From positions 1 through 6,138 of the forward strand of contig CAJXAS010000114.1 in the NCBI GenBank assembly GCA_913050305.1: a DNA stretch of 6,138 nucleotides. The letters are read 5' to 3'. A program made the translations under genes and the position numbers. The first letter of the stretch is position 1, and the number at the start of each line of letters is the position of its first letter. The stretch is from an uncultured Polaribacter sp. Its GTDB lineage: Bacteria > Bacteroidota > Bacteroidia > Flavobacteriales > Flavobacteriaceae. Shown here piece by piece: positions 1-5,553 of the stretch. The notes beneath the pieces were generated by a model that was not told where the DNA came from, did no database searches, and saw nothing but the letters and a program-made list of their open reading frames with translations.

Positions 1-78
1 CCAAACAACGGTTTGAGCACTGGTTAAATTCGCCATTAAAAAGGCGCAAAGAGTAAAAATAAAAGTAATTTTTTTCAT
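1..78 (-). CDS. N-terminal fragment of a secreted or envelope protein (signal peptide only)
   Basis: Reading the minus strand from an ATG at 78-76 gives 26 uninterrupted codons to the window edge. They encode a typical Sec signal peptide: a Met-Lys-Lys start, a hydrophobic run (ITFIFTLCAFLMA, residues 4-16), then a polar stretch ending TSAQ (residues 19-22), where signal peptidase I would probably cut after Ala21. The mature protein begins around Gln22 and only about five residues of it are visible, so its function cannot be named. Ala-Gln at the cleavage site is very common in Bacteroidota exported proteins. There is no lipobox (the only Cys, residue 11, lies inside the hydrophobic core), so a lipoprotein is unlikely. 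The gene is divergent from the prenyl synthase, and I found no clean TAnnTTTG promoter element for it in the intergenic region. Confidence 0.7.
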   Translation of the reverse strand, partial: MKKITFIFTLCAFLMANLTSAQTVVW

Positions 79-217
79 GTTTTTAAATATTTTTTTAGTT
101 AATCAATTTGTAAATTACACAAAAACAACTTTATAGCAAAATTTAATGATTATTATATGTTTTTTTGTGATTTATTATAAGCTATTGTTTTAATTAGTGG
201 GTTCTGGTTATGACATT

Positions 218-230
218 CTCATCTCTTTAC
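218..230 (+). repeat. Left copy of a 13-bp inverted repeat flanking the prenyl synthase
   Basis: CTCATCTCTTTAC here is exactly matched in reverse complement by GTAAAGAGATGAG at 1351-1363, on the other side of the polyprenyl synthase gene. The match does not extend beyond 13 bp at either end. The last four bases overlap the palindrome at 227-241. In an A+T-rich 6-kb window a 13-bp match can arise by chance, so biological meaning is uncertain. Confidence 0.4.
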
Positions 231-241
231 TTTCGAAGTAA
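227..241. repeat. Perfect palindrome TTACTT-TCG-AAGTAA, possible operator
   Basis: Two 6-bp arms separated by 3 bp form a perfect inverted repeat about 93 bp upstream of the prenyl synthase start. The size and symmetry suit a dimeric regulator's operator. It could equally be a chance hairpin. It would overlap the -33 position of the candidate promoter whose -7 element is at 256-263, which is where a repressor or activator could act. No regulator gene sits next to it. Confidence 0.3.
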
Positions 242-255
242 GTATGTGTTCATTT

Positions 256-263
256 TTAATTTG
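256..263 (+). promoter_or_regulatory. Weak candidate -7 promoter element (TTAATTTG)
   Basis: The sequence matches the Bacteroidota sigma-A -7 consensus TAnnTTTG at five of six fixed positions. A TTTC at 231-234 lies 21 bp upstream, roughly where the -33 element (TTTG) belongs. A transcript from here would have a leader of about 65 nt before the ATG at 334. This is a pattern match only. Confidence 0.2.
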
Positions 264-296
264 GTATTTTTTTAAGTTTAAATAGACAAAAGACCT

Positions 297-312
297 TTTT
301 CAAATTGGAAAA
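297..312. repeat. Imperfect 16-bp palindrome just upstream of the prenyl synthase
   Basis: The arms TTTTC (297-301) and GAAAA (308-312) flank a centre whose inner AATT (303-306) is also symmetric, and only the pair at 302/307 breaks the symmetry. It sits 22-37 bp before the start codon and directly follows the short repeat AAAAG-AC-CTTTT (288-299), with which it shares bases, so the two could form alternative hairpins. With so much A and T nearby, chance is a realistic explanation. Confidence 0.25.
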
Positions 313-318
313 TACCCA

Positions 319-326
319 TATCTTTG
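319..326 (+). promoter_or_regulatory. Exact TAnnTTTG match (TATCTTTG) next to the prenyl synthase start
   Basis: TATCTTTG matches the Bacteroidota -7 consensus at all fixed positions. Only TTTT at 296-299 sits at the right distance to serve as a -33 element. If used, transcription would start within a few bases of the ATG at 334 and give a nearly leaderless mRNA. That closeness makes it either an interesting leaderless promoter or a coincidental match. Confidence 0.25.
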
Positions 327-333
327 AGGTTCT

Positions 334-1311
334 ATGAAAACAGTAGAACTTATAAAACTTCCTATTAAAAACGAAATGGAGCTCTTTGAAGAGAAGTTCA
401 AGGATTCGATGCTCTCTAAAGTCCCGCTTTTAAACAGAATTACGCATTATATTGTTCGTAGAAAAGGAAAACAAATGCGTCCAATGTTTGTTTTTTTAGT
501 AGCAAAAATGGTTTCTAATGGAGGTTTTGATGAGAGAACTTATAGAGGTGCTGCCGTTGTAGAACTAATTCATACAGCCACTTTGGTGCATGATGATGTT
601 GTTGATGACAGCAATATGAGAAGAGACTTTTTCTCTATAAATGCACTATGGAAAAATAAAATATCTGTTTTGGTAGGTGATTTTATGCTGTCTAAAGGGT
701 TGTTACTTTCTATTGATAATAATGATTTTGATTTATTGAAATTAATTTCAATTGCTGTTCGTGAAATGAGCGAAGGCGAGTTACTTCAAATAGAAAAAGC
801 AAGAAAATTAGACATTACAGAGGCTGTTTATTTTGAAATTATTAGAAAAAAAACAGCTACCTTAATTGCTGCTTGTTGTGGTATTGGTGCAGCTTCTGTG
901 GGTGCAAATCAAGATTGTATTCGTAAAATGAGAAAATTTGGAGAGTATATTGGTATTGCTTTTCAGATAAAAGATGATTTGTTTGATTATTCAGAGGCTA
1001 AAATAGGAAAGCCAACGGGTATCGATATTAAAGAGCAAAAAATGACATTGCCTTTAATTCACACCTTAAATACCTGTTCTAAGAAAGATAAAGCTTGGCT
1101 AATTAATTCTATAAAGAAACATAATAAAGATAAAAAAAGAGTAAAAGAAGTAATTGCTTTTGTAAAAGAAAATGGTGGCATAGAATATGCAACCATAAAA
1201 ATGAATGATTATAAAAACAAAGCACTTGCAATACTAAAAGATTACCCAGAATCTAAGTATAAAAAATCTCTAGAAACAATGATAGATTATGTTGTTGAAC
1301 GCAAGATTTAA
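334..1311 (+). CDS. Long-chain trans-polyprenyl diphosphate synthase (IspB-like)
   Basis: This cytosolic class I prenyltransferase adds isopentenyl diphosphate units to an allylic primer; in flavobacteria the product most likely becomes the menaquinone side chain (MK-6 is usual in the family, so a hexaprenyl product is likely). The first aspartate-rich motif is DDVVD at residues 87-91 and the second is DDLFD at 214-218, preceded by Gln211. GKQMRP (45-50) supplies the Lys and Arg that hold isopentenyl diphosphate, and K173-T174 and K226 are in their family positions. A small residue, Ala82, sits five residues before the first motif, where short-chain synthases have an aromatic residue, which supports a long-chain product. 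The 325-residue length is normal. After the conserved MRR (95-97) there is Asp98 where the family usually has Gly. The ATG start fits the usual N-terminus; a GAGG lies just 4 nt upstream of it. Confidence 0.93.
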   Translation: MKTVELIKLPIKNEMELFEEKFKDSMLSKVPLLNRITHYIVRRKGKQMRPMFVFLVAKMVSNGGFDERTYRGAAVVELIHTATLVHDDVVDDSNMRRDFFSINALWKNKISVLVGDFMLSKGLLLSIDNNDFDLLKLISIAVREMSEGELLQIEKARKLDITEAVYFEIIRKKTATLIAACCGIGAASVGANQDCIRKMRKFGEYIGIAFQIKDDLFDYSEAKIGKPTGIDIKEQKMTLPLIHTLNTCSKKDKAWLINSIKKHNKDKKRVKEVIAFVKENGGIEYATIKMNDYKNKALAILKDYPESKYKKSLETMIDYVVERKI

Positions 1312-1350
1312 TTTGTTACTACCCATAGGTATTGCTAAAAAACAAGTAGC

Positions 1351-1363
1351 GTAAAGAGATGAG
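1351..1363 (-). repeat. Right copy of the 13-bp inverted repeat
   Basis: GTAAAGAGATGAG is the exact reverse complement of 218-230. It lies in the 93-bp gap between the convergent ends of the prenyl synthase and GH3 genes. The gap has no strong GC-rich hairpin followed by a T-run, so I cannot point to an intrinsic terminator for either gene. Unlike the left copy, this one is not joined to a palindrome. Confidence 0.4.
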
Positions 1364-1404
1364 TTTTGCAAGCCGTTTAAAATAGTAATGCAGATTTTAG
1401 TATT

Positions 1405-2913
1405 CTATAAGTCTAAGAGCTCTTCCAAAAATTCTCTAGAATTAGACAATCTTGGTACTTTATGTTGTCCACCTAATTTATTCTTTTTCTTTAACCAGTT
1501 ATAAAACAATCCCTTTTCTGCTTGGTGCACTTTTGGTGCCATTAGTGTAATATTTAAATACCGTTTTGCTTCATAATCTGAATTGATAGATTTTAAGGCA
1601 TTGTCTAGAACTTCAGAAAAATAGCTTAGAGAAGCTGGTTTTTCAATAAATTCTATAATCCATTCATGGCCGCCTTTTTCTTTACCTTCCATGAAAATTG
1701 GTCCAACAGTATAGTCAGAAATGGTAGCTGCCGTTTTCTCACAAGCTAACTTTAGAGCATCTTCAACATTTTCTATATTCAGTTCTTCACCAAAAACATT
1801 TATATAATGCTTTGTGCGTCCCGTGATTTTAATTCGATACGGCTCTAAACATGTAAAACGAATGGTGTCTCCAATTAAGTAACGCCATAAACCTGCATTT
1901 GTCGTAATAATTAAAGCATAATCTGTATCTTTTTTAACATCAGCAAGCGTTATCGTTTTTGAGCTTTCTCCATTGTATTCATTCATTGGAATAAACTCAT
2001 AAAAAATACCGTAATCTAACATTAAGAGCAATTCTTTTGACTTGTCTTTGTCTTGAATGGCAAAAAAACCTTCAGAGGCATTGTAAATTTCGTAGTATTT
2101 GAACGTTGCTTTTGGAATGATTTTTTTGTACTGCTCACGGTAAGGATTAAAGTTTACGCCACCGTGAAAGTAGACTTCTAAATTAGGCCAAACCTCTAAA
2201 ATATTTTTTTTTCCACTGCGTTCTAGAACTCTGTTTAGTAAGACTAGCATCCAACTTGGTACGCCTGCTAAACTTGTAATATTTTCATCAATGGTTTCAT
2301 CAATAATGGCATCCATTTTTGTTTCCCAATCGCTCATTAAAGCAACTTCCTGACTAGGAGCAGAGCTAAAATCTGCCCAAAAAGGCATATTTTCGATAAT
2401 AATAGCAGACAAATCTCCAAAATGAGACCCGTTATCTTGGTAGACTTCAGAGCTACCGCCTAAACGCAGTCCTTTACCTGCAAATAATTGAGTATTAGGG
2501 TTGTTTTCTATGTAGTTACATAACATGTCTTTACCGGCCTTCATGTGACAATATTTTAAAGCATCGTCAGAAACGGGAATAAATTTACTTTTTGCATTTG
2601 TTGTCCCGCTAGATTTTGCAAACCACTCAATGTCTGAAGGCCAAAATAAATTTTGCTCTCCTTTTCGACAACGCTCCATTAAAGGTTCAAAAGTTTCATA
2701 TTTTTGAATGGGAACATTTGCTACAAAATCTGAGTGATTTTTTATGCTACTAAATTTGTTTACTTTTCCTAACTCGGTATTTCTTGCAGTATGAATTAGT
2801 TTTAATAACAACTCATTCTGCACATCAATTGGGTATTTTAAAAACAACTCAATCTGGTGTTTTCGTTTCTTTAGAAACCAAGAAATTATAGAATTGATAA
2901 TCTGAAAAGCCAT
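1405..2913 (-). CDS. GH3 family acyl-adenylate-forming enzyme
   Basis: This 502-residue protein belongs to the GH3 branch of the adenylate-forming superfamily. Plant GH3 enzymes activate a carboxylic acid (auxin, jasmonate) with ATP and join it to an amino acid; substrates of the bacterial members are unknown. The phosphate-binding loop SSGTTNAKSKF is at 101-111, the nucleotide motif YEIYNASEG at 274-282, GLWRYLIGD at 341-349 and the hinge region KITGRTKHY at 362-370, followed by a mobile C-terminal domain that ends with a conserved-looking GGQHKVPRL (481-489). All motifs look intact. I chose the ATG at 2913: the frame extends 19 codons further to a TTG at 2970, but that extension is unlike the family N-terminus, which starts close to 'MAFxxxNSIxSWFLKKR'. 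There is no signal peptide, so it is cytosolic. A run of nine A residues occurs in the coding strand (2204-2212). It is divergent from DUF2797 and convergent with the prenyl synthase. Confidence 0.9.
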   Translation of the reverse strand: MAFQIINSIISWFLKKRKHQIELFLKYPIDVQNELLLKLIHTARNTELGKVNKFSSIKNHSDFVANVPIQKYETFEPLMERCRKGEQNLFWPSDIEWFAKSSGTTNAKSKFIPVSDDALKYCHMKAGKDMLCNYIENNPNTQLFAGKGLRLGGSSEVYQDNGSHFGDLSAIIIENMPFWADFSSAPSQEVALMSDWETKMDAIIDETIDENITSLAGVPSWMLVLLNRVLERSGKKNILEVWPNLEVYFHGGVNFNPYREQYKKIIPKATFKYYEIYNASEGFFAIQDKDKSKELLLMLDYGIFYEFIPMNEYNGESSKTITLADVKKDTDYALIITTNAGLWRYLIGDTIRFTCLEPYRIKITGRTKHYINVFGEELNIENVEDALKLACEKTAATISDYTVGPIFMEGKEKGGHEWIIEFIEKPASLSYFSEVLDNALKSINSDYEAKRYLNITLMAPKVHQAEKGLFYNWLKKKNKLGGQHKVPRLSNSREFLEELLDL

Positions 2914-2995
2914 AGAAATTCGTAAGTTTGTTTTGGTTGGTTGTAAATCGATTATCGTTTTAAAAGCCAAGTTAAAAATACTAAAAATTTGTGAG
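2914..2995. promoter_or_regulatory. Divergent promoter region between GH3 and DUF2797 genes
   Basis: This 82-bp region lies between two ATG starts that face away from each other and must contain both promoters. On the plus strand TAAGTTTG at 2923-2930 is an exact TAnnTTTG match, which would give DUF2797 a leader of about 60 nt, but I see no matching -33 TTTG at the right distance. On the minus strand TAACTTGG (about 2968-2975) is a one-mismatch match for GH3. Both reading frames stay open through part of this region via TTG codons, so they appear to overlap if the longest ORFs are taken; the ATG choices remove that overlap. Confidence 0.45.
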
Positions 2996-3787
2996 ATGAT
3001 TTACCAAGGAGTTCTAAAAAAAATGATGACGGAGAATGCAGACGAAATTCAGTATTATTTAGATATGAAAACTGATTTTCTGAATATGAATCAGCTAATA
3101 AATAAAGAAATTTCTTTAAACTTTATTACATATGAATGTTTAAACTGTCATTTAGAAAAAGAAATATATAGGCAAGGGTATTGTAAATCTTGTTTTTTTG
3201 ACGCTCCGAATGCGGGTGATTGGATTATGAGACCAGAATTAAGTAAAGCGCATTTAAACGAGGAAGATAGAGATTTAACCTATGAAAAATCAGTGCAATT
3301 ACAACCGCATATTGTGTATTTAGCAAATTCTGGCAATGTAAAAGTTGGAGTTACAAGAAAGACACAGGTGCCAACACGATGGATAGATCAAGGAGCGCAC
3401 GAAGCTATTGAAATTGTAGAAGTACCAAATAGATATTTAGCAGGAATTACAGAAGTTGCTTTAAAAGAGTACGTTGGCGATAAAACTAATTGGCGTAAAA
3501 TGTTAAAGAATGATATTGAAGATGCAAATTTAGTAGCGTGGAGAGAAAAATTAAAAGAATTTATACCAGAAGAAGCAAAGCAGTATTTTATTGAAAACAA
3601 TGCAGAAACGCATTTGAAGTTTCCTGTTTTAAAATATCCTGAGAAGCCAAAAAGTTTAAATTTAATAAAAACACCAAATTATAAAGGAAAGTTAGTAGGT
3701 GTAAAAGGACAGTATTTAATTTTTGAAGATCAAACTGTTTTTAATGTTAGGAGCAATGAAGGTTTGGTAGTATCAATAGAAATATAA
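2996..3787 (+). CDS. DUF2797 family protein with zinc-ribbon-like and GIY-YIG-like segments
   Basis: The biochemical role of this 263-residue protein is unknown; I recognise it as DUF2797. Near the N-terminus C48-x2-C51 and C63-x2-C66 form a four-cysteine zinc-ribbon pattern. A conserved block follows (GDWIMRPELSKAHL, 74-87), then a stretch laid out like a GIY-YIG nuclease core: VYLA (107-110), KVGVT (116-120), an Arg at 128, a Glu at 153 in a helix and Asn165 in NWRKML. That comparison is my inference; the second Tyr of a classical GIY-YIG is replaced by Val117. I chose the ATG at 2996 (MIYQGVL...) because it fits the family N-terminus; the frame runs upstream to a TTG at 2933, and tandem ATGs at 3023 and 3026, just after an eight-A run, are alternatives. 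No signal peptide or membrane segment is seen. The nitrilase gene follows after 3 bp. Confidence 0.85.
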   Translation: MIYQGVLKKMMTENADEIQYYLDMKTDFLNMNQLINKEISLNFITYECLNCHLEKEIYRQGYCKSCFFDAPNAGDWIMRPELSKAHLNEEDRDLTYEKSVQLQPHIVYLANSGNVKVGVTRKTQVPTRWIDQGAHEAIEIVEVPNRYLAGITEVALKEYVGDKTNWRKMLKNDIEDANLVAWREKLKEFIPEEAKQYFIENNAETHLKFPVLKYPEKPKSLNLIKTPNYKGKLVGVKGQYLIFEDQTVFNVRSNEGLVVSIEI

Positions 3788-3790
3788 AAA

Positions 3791-4744
3791 ATGCAAAAAA
3801 ATTTATTAAAAGTAGCATTAGCACAAATTTCACCAGTTTGGTTAAACAAAGAAAAAACCATAGAAAAGATTCAGAAATCTATTTTAGAGGCTGCAAAGGA
3901 AAATTGTGAACTGATTGTTTTCGGTGAAGCATTATTGCCTGGTTATCCATTTTGGACTTCCTTAACAAATGCTTCAGAATGGAATTCTAAAAAGCAAAAA
4001 GAAATTCATGCACATTATATTCGCAATTCTGTAACCATAGAAAAAGGAGAGTTAGATTCCATTTGTTCTTTGGCTAAAGAACACAATATTGCTATTTATT
4101 TAGGAATTATGGAGCGTGCACAAAATAGAGGAGGACATAGTCTTTACGCGTCTTTGGTGTATGTAAATGAAGAAGGAATTATAAAGTCTGTGCATAGAAA
4201 ACTACAACCAACGTATGATGAACGTTTAACTTGGGCTCCGGGAGATGGAAATGGTTTGCAGGTGCATCCTTTAAAAGAATTTACCCTTGGTGGATTGAAT
4301 TGTTGGGAAAACTGGATGCCATTGCCAAGAACTGCATTATACGGTTTAGGAGAAAATTTACACATTGCCGTTTGGCCAGGTAGCGACCATAACACCAAAG
4401 ATATTACTAGATTTATTGCAAGAGAATCTCGATCTTTTGTTATTTCTGTATCTAGCTTAATGGCAAAATCAGATTTTCCTGAAGAAGTTCCTCATTATAC
4501 TACAATAGTAAAAGATGCACCAGAGGTATTAGCAAATGGTGGTTCTTGTATTGCTTCTCCAGACGGAGAATGGCTGGTAGCTCCTGTTATTAATAAAGAA
4601 GGTTTAATTATAGAAACTTTAGATTTTAATCGTGTTTTAGAAGAAAGACAGAACTTTGATGTTGTCGGGCATTACTCAAGACCAGATGTTACTAAATTAA
4701 ATGTAAATAGAGAAAGACAAAGTACGGTATCTTATGATGATTAG
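3791..4744 (+). CDS. Nitrilase (carbon-nitrogen hydrolase family)
   Basis: This cytosolic hydrolase probably converts an organic nitrile to its carboxylic acid and ammonia. The catalytic triad is complete: Glu46 in FGEALLPGYPFW (44-55), Lys137 in HRKLQPTYDERLTW (135-148), and Cys171 in GLNCWENWMPLPR (168-180). The helper Glu144 lies in the Lys loop. CWEN with a following PL-R, and the C-terminal GHYSRPDV (293-300), are marks of branch 1, the true nitrilases, rather than amidases, NAD synthetase domains or N-carbamoylputrescine amidases. Its 317 residues fit the family. Members form helical or oligomeric assemblies, and the C-terminus is short here. The substrate cannot be read from sequence. 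The ATG follows the DUF2797 stop by 3 bp, indicating co-transcription and perhaps translational coupling. Its TAG stop overlaps the stop of the opposing HAD gene. The neighbours do not match the Nit1C cluster (no radical SAM or acetyltransferase gene beside it). Confidence 0.92.
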   Translation: MQKNLLKVALAQISPVWLNKEKTIEKIQKSILEAAKENCELIVFGEALLPGYPFWTSLTNASEWNSKKQKEIHAHYIRNSVTIEKGELDSICSLAKEHNIAIYLGIMERAQNRGGHSLYASLVYVNEEGIIKSVHRKLQPTYDERLTWAPGDGNGLQVHPLKEFTLGGLNCWENWMPLPRTALYGLGENLHIAVWPGSDHNTKDITRFIARESRSFVISVSSLMAKSDFPEEVPHYTTIVKDAPEVLANGGSCIASPDGEWLVAPVINKEGLIIETLDFNRVLEERQNFDVVGHYSRPDVTKLNVNRERQSTVSYDD

Positions 4745-5550
4745 GAATGAACTTGCACTAACTTCTCTAAAACGCGCTCAACTCCAAAGTTATTATTACT
4801 TTCTGTGGTGTAATTTGCAATTGCTGTAATGTCTCTATGCGCATTTTTCATGGCAAAACTGTAGGTGGCTTCTTGTAGCATTTCAATATCGTTATGATAA
4901 TCTCCAAAAACCATCGTTTCTTCTTTAGAAATATTCAATATCTTTTGAACCTCCTTCAAAGCATCTCCCTTATTTGCTTTATCATCAGAAAGATCTAACC
5001 AATTTTGTCCAGAAATCTTTATTAAGTAATCTTCTGTTAAGTGTTTTATTACTGGGTAAATAAATTCTTCTGAAGATGAAAAATGATATACAGCAATTTT
5101 AAGAATTGAAGTAGTTTTAGCAATTTCAATTAAATTATCAACTATTTTAAAATTGTTATAATATTCTTGAAATAAGTTGACAAAAGTCTTGTCTTTACTT
5201 TCGATATATGCAGTATCTTGAGAACACAAAACAATATGTGTGTCTTTAATATTTCTTAAAACAGGAATAATATTTGTTACCTTTTTAGTGTTTAAAGATT
5301 TTAAAAGTAAGACTTCATCTCCTTTTTTTGCAATTGCTCCATTTTCTGCTATGACATATATTTCGTCTTTAATGGTGGCTAATTTATTAATTATACTGTG
5401 GTATTGCCGCCCACTAGCAGCACAAAAAAGTATGTTCTGTTTTTGTAATTTTTTGAAAAGGTCAAAGAAAAGGGTACTTACTTCGCCATTAGAGTTTAGT
5501 AAGGTTCCGTCCATATCAGAAACTACTAATTTCACTTTACTTAAATCCAT
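4741..5550 (-). CDS. Cof-type HAD-superfamily hydrolase (IIB, probable sugar-phosphate phosphatase)
   Basis: A 269-residue cytosolic Mg-dependent phosphatase. All four HAD motifs are present: DMDGTLL (12-18) with the nucleophile Asp12 and acid/base Asp14; SGR (46-48) with Ser46; Lys194 in ANKGDAL; and GDYHNDIEML (216-225) with Asp217, Asn220 and Asp221. ENGA (69-72) and a cap domain of roughly residues 85-185 between motifs II and III mark the C2-capped Cof/IIB group, whose members hydrolyse sugar phosphates, pyridoxal phosphate or flavin mononucleotide. The exact substrate is unknown. It begins 3 bp after the LacI-type regulator's stop codon and is probably in the same transcript, which makes a sugar phosphate the likeliest substrate class. 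The ATG at 5550 gives the usual MDLSKVKLVVSDMDGT start. Its TAA stop shares bases with the nitrilase stop. Confidence 0.9.
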   Translation of the reverse strand: MDLSKVKLVVSDMDGTLLNSNGEVSTLFFDLFKKLQKQNILFCAASGRQYHSIINKLATIKDEIYVIAENGAIAKKGDEVLLLKSLNTKKVTNIIPVLRNIKDTHIVLCSQDTAYIESKDKTFVNLFQEYYNNFKIVDNLIEIAKTTSILKIAVYHFSSSEEFIYPVIKHLTEDYLIKISGQNWLDLSDDKANKGDALKEVQKILNISKEETMVFGDYHNDIEMLQEATYSFAMKNAHRDITAIANYTTESNNNFGVERVLEKLVQVHS

Positions 5551-5553
5551 GAA

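Larger units (their letters stand above)
79..333. promoter_or_regulatory. Divergent intergenic region between secreted-protein gene and prenyl synthase
   Basis: This 255-bp, very A+T-rich stretch separates two divergently transcribed genes and must hold both promoters. I see no ORF, tRNA or riboswitch-like structure in it. It does hold a cluster of short inverted repeats on the prenyl-synthase side: TTACTT-TCG-AAGTAA at 227-241, AAAAG-AC-CTTTT at 288-299, and an imperfect 16-bp palindrome at 297-312. It also holds two weak matches to the Bacteroidota -7 element TAnnTTTG, listed separately. The half nearer the secreted-protein gene (79-210) shows only A/T tracts. Confidence 0.6.

Noticed and set aside
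1316..1388. Possible bidirectional terminator in the convergent gap (TTACTA 1316-1321 with TAGTAA 1383-1388; GCTA/TAGC inside)
   Set aside because: The arms are short and A/T-rich, the loop is over 60 bases, and no T-run follows a stable stem, so it is not a credible intrinsic terminator.
2914..2970. Longer N-terminus for the GH3 protein starting at TTG 2970
   Set aside because: The extra 19 codons start with TTG, lie in the divergent promoter region and do not resemble the family N-terminus; the ATG at 2913 does.
2933..2995. Longer N-terminus for the DUF2797 protein starting at TTG 2933
   Set aside because: It would overlap the extended GH3 frame and use a TTG start; the ATG at 2996 gives the expected MxYQGxLxKM-like start.
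3388..3600. Minus-strand 70-codon ORF inside the DUF2797 gene
   Set aside because: It is a shadow of a well-supported gene, with no recognisable motif and no promoter or start context of its own.
4144..4398. Minus-strand 84-codon ORF inside the nitrilase gene
   Set aside because: It lies opposite the catalytic Lys and Cys region of the nitrilase, and its sequence is explained by the conserved codons of that gene.
3791..4744. Nit1C-type biosynthetic cluster around the nitrilase
   Set aside because: Neighbouring genes are DUF2797 and an opposing HAD/LacI unit; none of the other Nit1C genes is seen in the window.
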